From Geothermobacter ehrlichii (GTDB lineage Bacteria; Desulfobacterota; Desulfuromonadia; Desulfuromonadales; Geothermobacteraceae), in NCBI RefSeq assembly GCF_008124615.1, contig NZ_VNIB01000006.1:62001-126000 (forward strand): DNA of 64,000 nt, given 5' to 3'. Positions within the stretch are counted from its first letter, which is position 1. Every line of letters starts with the position of its first letter. A program made the translations under genes and the position numbers. The notes below the pieces were generated by a model. That model did not search any database. It saw nothing but the letters and a program-made list of their open reading frames with translations, and was not told the DNA's origin. Below are positions 45,387 to 54,933 of this stretch, piece after piece.

Positions 45387-46097
45387 TCAACCCTGCTCCA
45401 CGATATAGAGCAGGCGGTTGCAATGGGGACAGTCGAGTATGCGATCAACCCGGAACAGGTCGTTGTAGAGCTGCGGCGGCAGATGCATGTTGCAGCCGGT
45501 GCAGGCCCCGTTTTTCGCCTCGACCACGGCCTGGCCGCCCCGGCGGGCGAGCAGGGTCTGGTACCGCTTGCGCACCCCGGCCGGAAGCTTCTCCAGCAGG
45601 TCCTCGCGCCGGCCGGCAATCTCCTCGAGCCGCTGGGCAAAGGTAGCCAGCTCGGCATCGACCTCGGCCTGACTGGCGTCGACCTGTTCACGGATGACGG
45701 CCAGTTCGGATTCCTTCTCACCCCGGTCACCGGCAAGCGCCTCGAGCTGCGCGTCGATCTCGCCCATCTGGGTCTGAAGCTCGCGGATCCGGGCCTTGGC
45801 AGTGTCGATCTCCTTCAGGACGGCCACATATTCCTTCTGGGTCTTGATCTCCGGCAGGCGGGCGTCAGAACGGGTGACATTCGCCTGTTCCTGTTCCATG
45901 GCCGCGGTCAGTTCGCGTCGACGCGCCTTCAGGCTTTCCATCTGGTCGGCCAGGCCATCGACCATCTCCTGAACGCGGGCCAGCTCCTGGCGCTTTTCCT
46001 GAACGCGGGTCTCGAGAGTCCGTTTCTTGCCTTCGAACTGACTCATCTCTTCGTCGAGAACCTGCAATTCTCTCAGTACCCCTAGTTGTTCACGCAA
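45387..46097 (-). CDS. C4-type zinc-ribbon coiled-coil protein
   Basis: This 236-residue protein has a coiled coil over about residues 10-175 (LDEEMSQFEGKKRTLETRVQEKRQELARVQ) and a C-terminal zinc ribbon with CTGCNMHLPPQ and CPHCNRLLY (PF02591 type). Its role is unknown, but it is widely found between the Nif3-like gene and rnpB in this group. The start is a TTG at 46097: GGAGGTT lies 8 bases before it and the reading begins LREQLGVLRELQVLDEEM, as in relatives. No ATG further in would keep the coiled-coil start. Confidence 0.85.
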   Translation of the reverse strand: MREQLGVLRELQVLDEEMSQFEGKKRTLETRVQEKRQELARVQEMVDGLADQMESLKARRRELTAAMEQEQANVTRSDARLPEIKTQKEYVAVLKEIDTAKARIRELQTQMGEIDAQLEALAGDRGEKESELAVIREQVDASQAEVDAELATFAQRLEEIAGRREDLLEKLPAGVRKRYQTLLARRGGQAVVEAKNGACTGCNMHLPPQLYNDLFRVDRILDCPHCNRLLYIVEQG

Positions 46098-46138
46098 TGT
46101 TCAACCTCCGTTTTCCCGGTTAGACCCCGGACAGATCC

Positions 46139-47272
46139 TCAGATCAGCTGAAAAGGATCCGTTTCGTCCGTCAGGGCCAGAAATTCGATGGGCCACTTCT
46201 TCTCTTCGGCCGCCGCGCACAGGGCTGCGGCGAGACCTTCGACAGCTATCTTTTCGGTTCCGAAATGCCCAGCGTCGATCAGGGCGATGCCGAGCTGTTC
46301 GGCCTCCCTGGCCTCGTGATACTTGACATCGCCGGTCACCAACACGTCGGCCCCCTGCCGGTGGGCCTGGTGCAGCAGAAAGGCGCCGCTGCCGCCGCAA
46401 ACCGCAACCCGGGCGACCTTCCGCGCCGGGTCACCCACCAACCTGAGATGGTCGAGCTGCAGACAGTCCTTCAGCTGCCGGGCGAAATCGGCCAGCGACA
46501 CGGGTTCGGCCAACTCACCGATGCGTCCGAGGCCGATGTCGGTGCGCAGGTTTTTCAGCGGAAGCAGGTCGTAAGCGACCTCTTCGTAGGGGTGCGCCTT
46601 CAGCATCTGGCGAATCGCCTTGTCGGCCTTCTCCCGCGGCAGGATAACCTCGAGCCGCCATTCGTCGACTGTTTCCAGCTCGCCGGTGCGCCCGATGAAA
46701 GGCCGGGTTCCGGCCCCCGGCCGGAAACTGCCCTGCCCCCGCACCCGAAAGGAGCAGCAGTCGTACCCGCCGACATGACCGGCACCGGACGCAAAAAGGG
46801 CATCAGCGACCTTCTCCTGATGCCCTTCCGGTACATAGACCACAAGCTTGTAAAGTCCTTCGTCCCCCTCCGAGAGCAGAACGGAGCTCCGGCACAGGCC
46901 GATCCGGTCGGCCAGCCAGTCGTTCAGCCCGTCGCGGGCACGGTCGAGGTTGGTATGGACGCTGACCAGGGCGATGCCGGCCTGGATGGCAGCATAAACG
47001 GTGCGGCCCACCTCGTCGGTGGGCGCAATCCTTTTCAGCGGCTTGAACAGCAGGGGGTGATGGGCGATCACGGCCTGGGCATCCTCGGCGCGCGCCCGTG
47101 CCACCACGCGGCTGTCGATATCGAGACTGACCAGAACCCGTCGGACCTCGGCGGCACCATCCCCGACCTGGAGACCGACATTGTCCCAGTCCTCGGCCAG
47201 CTGCGGCGCATAAAGCCGGTTCAGCAGCCCCAGCAGGTCGTTGAGGCGTATGACTCGTTCTTTTTTCGCCAT
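46139..47272 (-). CDS. Nif3-like dinuclear metal centre protein (YqfO/DUF34 family)
   Basis: This 377-residue protein has the two Nif3 halves. LAEDWDNVGLQVGD and VIAHHPLLFKPLKRI with SVHTNLDRARDGLND hold the N-terminal metal ligands, and DVLVTGDVKYHEAREAEQLGIALIDAGHFGTE provides the C-terminal ligands. Between them lies a YqfO-type insert (about 130-235) with PIERK-like beta strands. The family forms hexameric toroids with two metals. Proposed roles include GTP cyclohydrolase-like activity, but none is settled. The ATG at 47272 is favoured over a TTG at 47293. The zinc-ribbon gene follows 41 bases downstream. Confidence 0.92.
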   Translation of the reverse strand: MAKKERVIRLNDLLGLLNRLYAPQLAEDWDNVGLQVGDGAAEVRRVLVSLDIDSRVVARARAEDAQAVIAHHPLLFKPLKRIAPTDEVGRTVYAAIQAGIALVSVHTNLDRARDGLNDWLADRIGLCRSSVLLSEGDEGLYKLVVYVPEGHQEKVADALFASGAGHVGGYDCCSFRVRGQGSFRPGAGTRPFIGRTGELETVDEWRLEVILPREKADKAIRQMLKAHPYEEVAYDLLPLKNLRTDIGLGRIGELAEPVSLADFARQLKDCLQLDHLRLVGDPARKVARVAVCGGSGAFLLHQAHRQGADVLVTGDVKYHEAREAEQLGIALIDAGHFGTEKIAVEGLAAALCAAAEEKKWPIEFLALTDETDPFQLI

Positions 47273-47371
47273 GGGCAAAATAAAAGAGTGCAACTCCAGA
47301 CCGGTTGCACTCTTTCAGACTCTTGATTGAGAAAATATCCGGATATGAGCTTCTGACTCATGTTCTCCCTG

Positions 47372-47447
47372 TGGTGGGCCCACCAGGATTCGAACCTGGG
47401 ACCAACCGGTTATGAGCCGGTGGCTCTGCCAACTGAGCTATAGGCCC
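47372..47447 (-). tRNA. tRNA with CAU anticodon, probably tRNA-Ile2 (lysidine type)
   Basis: The minus strand folds as a 76-nt tRNA including an encoded CCA end. The acceptor is GGGCCTA/TGGGCCC, the anticodon loop CTCATAA, and the T loop GGTTCGAATCC. CAU anticodons belong to initiator Met, elongator Met or Ile2. Here C4-G69 and C5-G68 are the pairs recognised by TilS in E. coli Ile2, and the variable region TTGGTC also matches Ile2. An elongator Met tRNA would usually have other pairs at these positions, so Ile2 is favoured but not proven. Confidence 0.93.
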
Positions 47448-47513
47448 GTCAAGACACGAAGATTGTAGTTTATGCCCGGCGTTCAGGCCTGTCAAGCCCC
47501 TGCAACGGACTTT

Positions 47514-49277
47514 TCAATGCTCCGGGGCGTCGACAAAGCTGCGCAGGCGTTTGGCGCGGCTGGGATGCCGCAGCTTGCGCAGGGCCTTGGCCTCGATCTG
47601 CCGGATGCGCTCACGGGTGACCTGGAAATCCTGACCGACTTCCTCGAGAGTGTGATCCGATTTTTCCCCGATGCCGAAACGCATACGCAACACCTTCTCC
47701 TCGCGCGGAGTCAGGGTCGCCAGCACCTTGGCCGTCGAATCGGCCAGGTTGCTCTTGATCACCGCCTCCAGGGGGGAGACGACGCCCTTGTCCTCGATGA
47801 AATCGCCCAGCGAGGAATCCTCCTCCTCGCCGATCGGGGTTTCGAGGCTGATCGGCTCCTTGGCGATCTTCAGCACCCGACGCACCTTCTCCAGCGGCAG
47901 CTCCATCCGCTCGGCGATCTCTTCAGGCGTCGGTTCGCGACCCATCTCCTGCACCAGCTGCCGGCTGGTTCTGATCAGCTTGTTGATGGTCTCGATCATG
48001 TGCACCGGTATGCGGATGGTGCGGGCCTGATCGGCAATGGCGCGGGTGATCGCCTGCCGGATCCACCAGGTGGCGTAGGTCGAAAACTTGTAGCCACGCT
48101 GGTACTCGAACTTGTCGACCGCCTTCATCAGGCCGATGTTCCCCTCCTGGATCAGGTCGAGGAACTGCAGGCCGCGGTTGGTGTATTTCTTGGCAATGGA
48201 AACGACGAGCCGCAAATTGGCCTCGACCAGCTCGGTCTTGGCCTGCTTGGCCTTCCACTCGCCCTTCTGAACTTCCTTGAGCGATTCGATCAGTTCCTCC
48301 GGCTGAAAACCGGATTCCTCATGGACCTTGAGGAATTTGCGTTCCGCCGCCTTGAGCCGCTTCTCCACCACCAGCAGGGTTTCGACGGGCACCTGCAGCT
48401 CCTCGGCGATACGATGCGCCTCGTCGTCGCTCTGGCGCATCTTCTTCAGCAGCGGCTGAATCTCCTTCAGCGGCCTTCCAAGCTCCTTCTCGCAGGCGGC
48501 GATCTCCTGCTGCCCCTTCTTGACCTGCTCGCCCAGTTCCTTGAGCCGGTCGACGATCTTGGACACCTGGTGATCCTTCAGGCGGATCTGCCTGAGCAGC
48601 TCGGAAATCCGCTCGCGCAGCTCGGCACACTCTTCCTCGAGCTTCTTCTGCTCCTTCTTGCCCGCCTGGCCGGCCTGCATGGTTTCGCGCTTCTGCCGCA
48701 GCTCCTCGTTCAGCTCGGCGATCTGCGCAATCAGAGCTGAAACCCGTTCGTGCTGCTTCTGGGCCGCCTCGGCTCCCTCTTCCTCGTCATATTCCTTGGT
48801 GATCTCGGCGACGTTGATCTGCCCCTTGGCCAGTTTCTCGCCGAGAGCGACCACCTCGCGAAAGGCGATGGGCGTCTTGAGCACCACCCGGGTGACCTGG
48901 GCCTCGCCCTCCTCGATGCGCTTGGCAATCTCCACCTCGCCTTCCCGGGTCAACAGCGACACCTGCCCCATTTCACGCAGGTACATGCGGACCGGATCGC
49001 TCGTCCGGCCGACGGAACCGGCCTCGAATTCCTCCTCGTCCTCCAAGGCGGTGGCGGCCGGCTCCGGTTCGTCCCCCTTAGGCGGCGGCACCTGTCGTTC
49101 GGAATCGACAACTTCGATGTCCAGTTCGCCGAAAAGACTCATGACGTCATCGAGCCGGTCGGAGGAAATCACGTCCGACGGCAACACGTCATTGACCTCG
49201 TCGTAGGTGAGGTAGCCCTTCTCCTTGCCCAGATCGATCAGCTGCTGAACTTCGTCCATCGAGGTTTTTTTCGACAT
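47514..49277 (-). CDS. rpoD: RNA polymerase primary sigma factor RpoD (sigma-70)
   Basis: This 587-residue protein has region 1.1 (about 1-80), [22 protein letters not shown] (region 1.2), and a long non-conserved insert (about 165-310). Region 2 reads [61 protein letters not shown]. Regions 3 and 4 end in [36 protein letters not shown]. It is the main housekeeping sigma factor and, by known biology, the target of 6S RNA. The ATG at 49277 follows AGGAGA at 10 bases. dnaG lies 52 bases upstream and the CAU tRNA 67 bases downstream. Confidence 0.97.
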   Translation of the reverse strand: MSKKTSMDEVQQLIDLGKEKGYLTYDEVNDVLPSDVISSDRLDDVMSLFGELDIEVVDSERQVPPPKGDEPEPAATALEDEEEFEAGSVGRTSDPVRMYLREMGQVSLLTREGEVEIAKRIEEGEAQVTRVVLKTPIAFREVVALGEKLAKGQINVAEITKEYDEEEGAEAAQKQHERVSALIAQIAELNEELRQKRETMQAGQAGKKEQKKLEEECAELRERISELLRQIRLKDHQVSKIVDRLKELGEQVKKGQQEIAACEKELGRPLKEIQPLLKKMRQSDDEAHRIAEELQVPVETLLVVEKRLKAAERKFLKVHEESGFQPEELIESLKEVQKGEWKAKQAKTELVEANLRLVVSIAKKYTNRGLQFLDLIQEGNIGLMKAVDKFEYQRGYKFSTYATWWIRQAITRAIADQARTIRIPVHMIETINKLIRTSRQLVQEMGREPTPEEIAERMELPLEKVRRVLKIAKEPISLETPIGEEEDSSLGDFIEDKGVVSPLEAVIKSNLADSTAKVLATLTPREEKVLRMRFGIGEKSDHTLEEVGQDFQVTRERIRQIEAKALRKLRHPSRAKRLRSFVDAPEH

Positions 49278-49329
49278 TCCCTGCTTTCTCCTCGTCATAC
49301 CGCCCCATGGGCGGTTCCTGCTGATTATG

Positions 49330-51123
49330 TCAGTCGGTCGTCCTGAGACGTCGGCTGAGATCCTGTTTCTGCTTGAGCAGAGCCGCCAGCTGCGCTCTGT
49401 CACCGCTCCGCTGCGCTTCGGCGATGGCGGCCGTCAGCTGCGCACTTCGCCTCTTCAGGCGCTCGCGTCGCAACCGCCGGCGGCATTCGTCCAGCATCCG
49501 CAGCGGGTCGTCGCCGAAACGCGCCCTGTCCTTTTCAAGAATACCCGACAAAAGCACTCTTTGCCGCGGTTCGACATTCTTCATGACGGAAGGGACATCC
49601 CCTTCCCTCTCCCGCAAGCTAATCAGCGAACGGGCGAGGTCAAGGGCCAGCGGCTGCAGGAAGATCTCCTCCAGGTCGCTCTTTGCCAGTTCCGTCGTCG
49701 CCTCCGGCACCACCGCCAGCAGATGCAGAAGCATCTCCTCGGCCGGATGCAGCGGCGTCCCTGTCGGCGTCTTTGCCTCCTCCGGCACCGCCTTTCCTGC
49801 CGCTCCCCCCGAGCGCACCGCAACCGGGGCAGCGCCACCGCGGGCAAGCTTGCGGCGCAGAACCTCTTCGGCCAGCCCCGTCTGCCGCGCCAGCCGCTGC
49901 AGATAGAGATTCTGCTCGATCTCGCCCGGAAGCAGCCCGATCCGCTGCAAAATCTCGTCGACCGCCTGCGCCCGTTCCCGGATGCCGGGGGAGGCGGCGA
50001 GCCGCCAGTCCATGAACCATTCGATGGCCGGCGACGCCGCTTCCAGGCGGCGTTCCAGCTCCTGTCTGCCACCGGAGGCCAGAAAGGAGTCGGGATCCTC
50101 GCCCGGGTCCAGGGCGAGTGTGCGGACCTCCAACCCCTCGGGAAGCGCCGCTTCCATCGCCCGCAGCACCGCCGCCTGCCCGGCCCGGTCCTGGTCGAAA
50201 AGCAGAACCAGGCAATCGGCGAACCGCTTCAGCAGCCGGGCATGGTCGCGGGTCATGGCCGTGCCGCAGGTAGCGACGGTGTTCTTCCAGCCGGCACGGT
50301 GCATGGCCAGCACGTCGAAATAACCCTCGACGACGATGGCCCGGCGGCTTTTGCGCATCGCCTCGCGGCCGGCAAACAGGCCATACAGCACCCGTCCCTT
50401 GTGGTAGATGGGTGACTCCGGCGAATTCAGATACTTGGGGCCGTCCTCCGACAGGGCCCGGCCGCCGAAGGCGACGATGTTGCCGTAATGGTCCTCAATC
50501 GGAAACATCAGCCGGCCGCGGAACAGGTCATAATCGCCGCGCCCCTGCTTTCCTGGCCGGATCAGACCCAGACGGCGCGCCGCCTCGAGATCGATCCCCT
50601 TTTCGCGCAGATGCCTCGCCAGCCCCTCCCAGGCGTCGAGAGCGTAACCGAGCCGGTAGGCCCGGGCCAGCTCGCCGTCGTAGCCGCGCCCGCGCAGATA
50701 GCGACGGGCCGGTTCGCCGACCGGCTCCTTCAGCAGCAGGCGCTGAAAATAGTCACAGGCCTCACGGTTGACGCGGCGCAATCTGTCCAGTTCCCGCCGG
50801 CGCGCCTCTTCTTCGGGATCGCTCCGCTCCTCGGCGATTTCGATCCCGACCTCGGCTGCCAACTTGTGCACCGCCTCCTTGAACTCGAGCCCCTCAATCT
50901 TCATCAGAAAGGCGATGGCGTCGCCCCCCTCGCCGCATCCGAAACAGTGAAAGGACTGCCGGTCGCTGTTGACGTTGAACGAGGGGGTCTTTTCCCCGTG
51001 AAAGGGACAGAGACCGAAATTGTTGGCGCCGCTTCGCCGCAGCTGGACATAGCGTCCGACCAGTTCGACCATATCGACCCGGTCACGAATCCGCTCGATG
51101 GTCTCCTCCGGGATCCGTCCCAT
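49330..51123 (-). CDS. dnaG: DNA primase DnaG
   Basis: This 597-residue primase has the CHC2 zinc finger at the N-terminus ([30 protein letters not shown]). The core includes [24 protein letters not shown] and the TOPRIM acidic residues [15 protein letters not shown] and [11 protein letters not shown]. The C-terminal DnaB-binding domain begins after a Pro/Ala-rich linker at about 420. It makes RNA primers at the replication fork. The ATG at 51123 shares one base with the mutS2 stop (TGATG). Together with rpoD it forms the macromolecular synthesis group, here without rpsU in front. Confidence 0.96.
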   Translation of the reverse strand: MGRIPEETIERIRDRVDMVELVGRYVQLRRSGANNFGLCPFHGEKTPSFNVNSDRQSFHCFGCGEGGDAIAFLMKIEGLEFKEAVHKLAAEVGIEIAEERSDPEEEARRRELDRLRRVNREACDYFQRLLLKEPVGEPARRYLRGRGYDGELARAYRLGYALDAWEGLARHLREKGIDLEAARRLGLIRPGKQGRGDYDLFRGRLMFPIEDHYGNIVAFGGRALSEDGPKYLNSPESPIYHKGRVLYGLFAGREAMRKSRRAIVVEGYFDVLAMHRAGWKNTVATCGTAMTRDHARLLKRFADCLVLLFDQDRAGQAAVLRAMEAALPEGLEVRTLALDPGEDPDSFLASGGRQELERRLEAASPAIEWFMDWRLAASPGIRERAQAVDEILQRIGLLPGEIEQNLYLQRLARQTGLAEEVLRRKLARGGAAPVAVRSGGAAGKAVPEEAKTPTGTPLHPAEEMLLHLLAVVPEATTELAKSDLEEIFLQPLALDLARSLISLREREGDVPSVMKNVEPRQRVLLSGILEKDRARFGDDPLRMLDECRRRLRRERLKRRSAQLTAAIAEAQRSGDRAQLAALLKQKQDLSRRLRTTD

Positions 51124-53495
51124 CAGCTCTCCAGTTCGACAACGGTCACGTTGTCGCCGCCACGGCTGACATCGGCCGCGTGGAAGGCGGTCACCGCGCG
51201 ATGCCCGGCCAACAGGTCCCGCACCGCCCGACGCAGAATCCCCTCGCCGCTGCCATGCACGATCTCGACCTGCCGGCACCCCTGCAGCAGGGCCTCGTCG
51301 AGAAATTTCTCCACCTTCGGCAGGGCGTCATCGACCCGCTGCCCGACCAGAACCAGTCGCTCCGGCAACCGGTCGGCTGTCACCCGGCTCTGCACCCGAA
51401 CCCGCTCCTTCGGCGGCCGGCCGGCCGTCGCCGGTTCCAGGTCGGCCAGTCGGCATCGCAGGCGTTTGCCGCCGACCAGCAGATCGATTTCGTCGCCGTC
51501 GACACGCAGCACCTCCCCTTCCTGGCCGAACAACCGGTGCCGCACCCGGTCGCCGACCCTGGGCCGGTGCAATCTTTTCCGGCGGGAAGGCGCGGCCGCC
51601 GGCTGCAGTGCCTCTTCCAGCTGCCGAATCTGCGCCGCCCGCTCGGCCCGCTGCGGCGTCGACAGGCCGCCTTCGGCCGCGTCGACAATCTCCTGCAGGC
51701 GCCTTTCCGCCTGGCGGACCAGCTTTTTCGCTTCCCGGCGCGCCCGGTCAAGCAGCTCCTGCCGCTGCTGTTCCAACTGGTGCAGCAGCCGGGTGCGCTT
51801 GTCCCGCTCCTGTCGCGCCCGCCGCAGCAATTCCTCGGCTTCGGCCGCTTTCGCGCGGGCCGTCTGCAACTGCCGGTTGAGTTCCTCGAGCAGCTCCTTG
51901 CCGGCTTGTTCCCCCGGCTCGAGATAGCCGCGCGCCCGCTCGAGCACTGCCGGCGGAAAGCCGAGACCGGCGGCGATGCTCAAAGCACCACTGGCCCCGG
52001 GAATGCCATAGTTCAGCCGGTAGGTCGGCCGAAAATCGGCGGGATCGAATGCGACCGCCGCGTTGCTCATGTCCGGCTCGAGCTGGGCGAAGGCCTTCAC
52101 CAGATGCAGATGGGTAGTCGCCACCACCCGCGCTTCCTGCCGCCGCAAATGGTCGAGCAGCGCCATGGCCAGGGCGCTTCCCTCGGCGGGGTCGGTGCCG
52201 GTGCCGATCTCGTCGAGCAGCACCAGCACGTCCTCGCCTGCCTGCTCGAGAATCTGCCGCAACCTCAGCAGATGCGCCGAGAAGGTCGAAAGGCCCTCGG
52301 CGATGCTCTGTTCGTCCCCGATATCGGCCAGTACCCGCCCGAACAGCCAGGTGCGACTGTCGGGATGACAGGGAATGTGCAACCCCGCGGCCAGCATCAG
52401 CTGCAGCAGGCCGAAACTCTTCAGGGCAACGGTCTTGCCGCCGGTATTGGGCCCGCTGATTACCAGAACCCGGGTCCGGGCATCGAGTTCCAGGTCGACC
52501 GCTACCGCCCGCCCGGACGCCGGTTTGCCTGCCGCGTCGAACAGCAACAGCGGATGCCGAGCCTGTTTCAGGGCGATTTCCGGCTGTTCGCTGAACCGCG
52601 GCGCACAACCGTCCATGTCGCTCGACAACCTGCCGGCGGCCAGCCGCAGATCGAGCAAGGCCAGCAGCTCCTGGTTGCGCTGCAGTTCCGTCGTCGCCCT
52701 CCGCACCGCACTGCTCAGGCGCCTGAGTATCCGCAACACCTCCCGCTGCTCCGCCCGCAGCAGGTGGACCAGTTCGTTGTTGGCCTCGAGAATGGCGGCC
52801 GGCTCGACATAGAGGGTCTGGCCGCTTCCCGATTCGTCATGTACGAAGCCGCGCACCAGCCCGCGGCGGTCGGCGCGCACCGGCAGCACATAGCGTTCGC
52901 CGCGCAGGGTGATCAGCTTTTCCTGAAACGCGGGCGCCAGCTGCTCGTCATGCAGCATCCGCTCCAGTCGCTGCCGGATGACGTCGCGCAACTCGCGGAT
53001 ACGGCCGCGGATTTCCGCCAGCTCGAAAGACGCCGAGTCGAGAACCTCCCCCCGGGAACCGATACTCTCCCGGAGGGCTCCGAGAAGGCCGCGCAGCGGC
53101 TCGAGGGCCGCGGCATGGGCCGCCAGACCGGGAGCCGTCTCCTGTCGGAACCAGGAGCGGCATTCACCGGCGGCCGCAACAGCTTCGGCCACCCGCAAAA
53201 GCGCTTCGGCTTCCAGCCAGGCATCCTCGGCCTGAACCCGTGCCAGGAGCGGCCGCAAATCGGCGACGCCCGCCAGCGGCGCCTCGCCGGCCTCCGCCAG
53301 CAGCCGCCTGGCCTCGCCGACCTCCGCCAGCGCCTGCAGCGCCTGGCGGCGATCTCCGAGCGGGGCCAGCTGGCCGGCCAGTATTCGTCCGGGCTCGGTC
53401 CGGGTTCTGGCCTGCAGCAGCTGGCGAATCCGTTCGAATTCGAGAAGCCGCAGCGCCTGTTCTGTCAGAGAACGCTCTTTGTTGTTCTGCAACAT
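51123..53495 (-). CDS. mutS2: MutS2 family endonuclease/ribosome rescue ATPase
   Basis: This protein of about 790 residues lacks the mismatch-recognition domain of MutS. It has core helices (about 1-300), an ABC-type ATPase with VISGPNTGGKTVALKSFG (Walker A, about 330-345), and LLDEIGTGTDPAEGSALAMALLDHL (Walker B and D loop). A long coiled coil follows at about 520-620. The C-terminal Smr domain carries LVGQRVDDALPKVEKFLDEA and IVHGSGEGILRRAVRDLL. Known MutS2 proteins suppress recombination or split collided ribosomes. A GTG (53498) directly precedes the ATG at 53495 and could also serve as start. cvpA lies 15 bases upstream. Confidence 0.95.
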   Translation of the reverse strand: MLQNNKERSLTEQALRLLEFERIRQLLQARTRTEPGRILAGQLAPLGDRRQALQALAEVGEARRLLAEAGEAPLAGVADLRPLLARVQAEDAWLEAEALLRVAEAVAAAGECRSWFRQETAPGLAAHAAALEPLRGLLGALRESIGSRGEVLDSASFELAEIRGRIRELRDVIRQRLERMLHDEQLAPAFQEKLITLRGERYVLPVRADRRGLVRGFVHDESGSGQTLYVEPAAILEANNELVHLLRAEQREVLRILRRLSSAVRRATTELQRNQELLALLDLRLAAGRLSSDMDGCAPRFSEQPEIALKQARHPLLLFDAAGKPASGRAVAVDLELDARTRVLVISGPNTGGKTVALKSFGLLQLMLAAGLHIPCHPDSRTWLFGRVLADIGDEQSIAEGLSTFSAHLLRLRQILEQAGEDVLVLLDEIGTGTDPAEGSALAMALLDHLRRQEARVVATTHLHLVKAFAQLEPDMSNAAVAFDPADFRPTYRLNYGIPGASGALSIAAGLGFPPAVLERARGYLEPGEQAGKELLEELNRQLQTARAKAAEAEELLRRARQERDKRTRLLHQLEQQRQELLDRARREAKKLVRQAERRLQEIVDAAEGGLSTPQRAERAAQIRQLEEALQPAAAPSRRKRLHRPRVGDRVRHRLFGQEGEVLRVDGDEIDLLVGGKRLRCRLADLEPATAGRPPKERVRVQSRVTADRLPERLVLVGQRVDDALPKVEKFLDEALLQGCRQVEIVHGSGEGILRRAVRDLLAGHRAVTAFHAADVSRGGDNVTVVELES

Positions 53496-53510
53496 CACCG
53501 GTCCGGGATC

Positions 53511-53999
53511 CTACCCCTTCTGCAGCAGGGCCCGGCTGCCGCGCATGGTAGCCTCGCCGAGCGTCACCAGCGGCGGGGCCAGCTGGGAGGCCTTGAACAC
53601 CGGCGTCAATCCCCACGGCAGGGGCCGCAGGCTGAGCGCGAACATGATGATCGCCAGCAGCAACACCCCCTGCACCAGCCCGAAAAAAGCCCCCGTCACC
53701 CGGTTCAGTCCGCCGAGAAAAACCATCTTGACGAACCGTGAGAGCAGAAATCCCAGCACCGCAAACAGGGCGACGCAGGAGAAGAACAACAGCAGAAAGG
53801 CTATGACCACGCAAACCTGGGCCGGCCAGTCGAGAACATCCATGATCGTCTCGGCCAGCGGCCCCTGGTAGCGAAAGGCGAGAAAGCCGCCCAGCAGCAG
53901 CCCGATCAACGAACAGACCTCTCGCAGCAGCCCGCGCAAGGCGCCCTTGACCAGAAAAAACAGCAGAACGACCAGGATGAGGATATCGACCAGGTTCAT
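53511..53999 (-). CDS. CvpA family membrane protein
   Basis: This 162-residue protein has four hydrophobic helices (about 3-20, 25-45, 60-85 and 100-125) with NLVDILILVVLLFFLVKGALRGLLREV and GGLNRVTGAFFGLVQGVLLL, the two short patterns of the CvpA (colicin V production) family. The family affects envelope and secretion of peptides in a way that is not well understood. It lies between yqeY (13 bases away) and mutS2 (15 bases away) in one operon; cvpA-mutS2 pairing is common in many bacteria. Confidence 0.88.
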   Translation of the reverse strand: MNLVDILILVVLLFFLVKGALRGLLREVCSLIGLLLGGFLAFRYQGPLAETIMDVLDWPAQVCVVIAFLLLFFSCVALFAVLGFLLSRFVKMVFLGGLNRVTGAFFGLVQGVLLLAIIMFALSLRPLPWGLTPVFKASQLAPPLVTLGEATMRGSRALLQKG

Positions 54000-54012
54000 C
54001 CGGCCCCAAACC

Positions 54013-54459
54013 TCAGCCGGCCAGATGCGCCCGGACCAGTTCGCTGACCAGCTTGCCGTCGGCTCGGCCGCGGGTTTTCGGCGTCAGCTCCTTCATCACC
54101 CGCCCCATGTCCTTCGGTCCCTGGGCGCCGACAGCCGCCGCCGTCTCGGCGATCAGTGCCTTAAGCTCCTCCTCGCTCAGCTGGGCGGGAAGAAATTCCT
54201 GCAGCACCTGCAGCTCGGCCTCCTCCTTGGCCGCCAGTTCCGGCCGCCCCCCCTCGGCATAGGCGGCGGCCGACTCCCGCCGCTGCTTGGCCAGGGACGA
54301 AATCACCCCGATAACGGCGTCGTCATCGAGGGGGTTGCCCGTCTCTATCTCCTTGTTTTTGATCGCGGTGCGAACGCCGCGAATGGTATTCAGCCGCAGG
54401 CTGTCCTTGGCCTTCATGGCCTCTTTCATCGCCTGGGTCAGTCTGTCTTGCAAGTTCAT
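54013..54459 (-). CDS. GatB/YqeY domain-containing protein
   Basis: This 148-residue protein begins LQDRLTQAMKEAMKAKDSLRLNTIRGVRTAIKNKEI and continues with LSEEELKALIAETAAAVGAQGPKDMGRVMKELTPKTRGRADGKLVSELVRAHL. This is the full YqeY fold resembling the tail domain of GatB amidotransferase. It may bind tRNA, but no activity has been shown. It is usually found between rpsU and dnaG in proteobacteria. Here cvpA and mutS2 are placed between yqeY and dnaG, and rpsU is absent from this window. Confidence 0.92.
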   Translation of the reverse strand: MNLQDRLTQAMKEAMKAKDSLRLNTIRGVRTAIKNKEIETGNPLDDDAVIGVISSLAKQRRESAAAYAEGGRPELAAKEEAELQVLQEFLPAQLSEEELKALIAETAAAVGAQGPKDMGRVMKELTPKTRGRADGKLVSELVRAHLAG

Positions 54460-54561
54460 GGCATGAATCCTTTCCAGCGTAAACAGAAGCTAGAAACGCA
54501 AAGAGGGCGTCCTGAACATCAGGCGCCCATCGTAATGAATATTACATGTTATGACCAAATG

Positions 54562-54588
54562 AAAAAACCGGCAAGAACTTTTTTGCCG
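54562..54588 (-). terminator. Terminator at the end of the his operon
   Basis: CGGCAA (54569-54574) and TTGCCG (54583-54588) form a short stem. On the minus strand it is followed by GGTTTTTTC, 10 bases after the hisE stop. It marks the end of the murA-his run and separates it from yqeY. Confidence 0.7.
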
Positions 54589-54597
54589 CCTGCCGCC

Positions 54598-54930
54598 TCA
54601 GGAAGAGCGACTCGCCTTCTCCTCCAGTCCGGAGACGCCAAACCGGCGCCGCAGTTCGGCATAGACCCGCTCGGGCTCGATGTCGTAATGCCCCAACAGG
54701 ACCAGGACATGAAAAAAAAGATCGGCCACTTCATAGACGATCTCGTCCCGATCTCCCCCCTTGCCGGCGACGGCCGTTTCCGTCGCCTCTTCGCCGATCT
54801 TGCCGAGAATCTTGTCGAGCCCCTTGGCGTAGAGGGAAGCAACGTAGGATTTTTCCGAGGGGTTGCGCTTGCGATCCTGGATGACCTGGTAGATGGCTGT
54901 CAGGATGTCGGTTTCGGAGGGATTCCGCAT
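54598..54930 (-). CDS. hisE: Phosphoribosyl-ATP pyrophosphatase
   Basis: This 110-residue enzyme has the MazG-like core of HisE: YVASLYAKGLDKILGKIGEEATETAVAGKGGD and EIVYEVADLFFHVLVLLGHYDI, with the EExxE and ExxD metal residues. It hydrolyses phosphoribosyl-ATP in the second step of histidine synthesis. It is a single-domain protein; the following step, HisI (phosphoribosyl-AMP cyclohydrolase), is not fused to it and is not present in the window. It starts 3 bases after hisF. Confidence 0.95.
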   Translation of the reverse strand: MRNPSETDILTAIYQVIQDRKRNPSEKSYVASLYAKGLDKILGKIGEEATETAVAGKGGDRDEIVYEVADLFFHVLVLLGHYDIEPERVYAELRRRFGVSGLEEKASRSS

Positions 54931-54933
54931 GGT

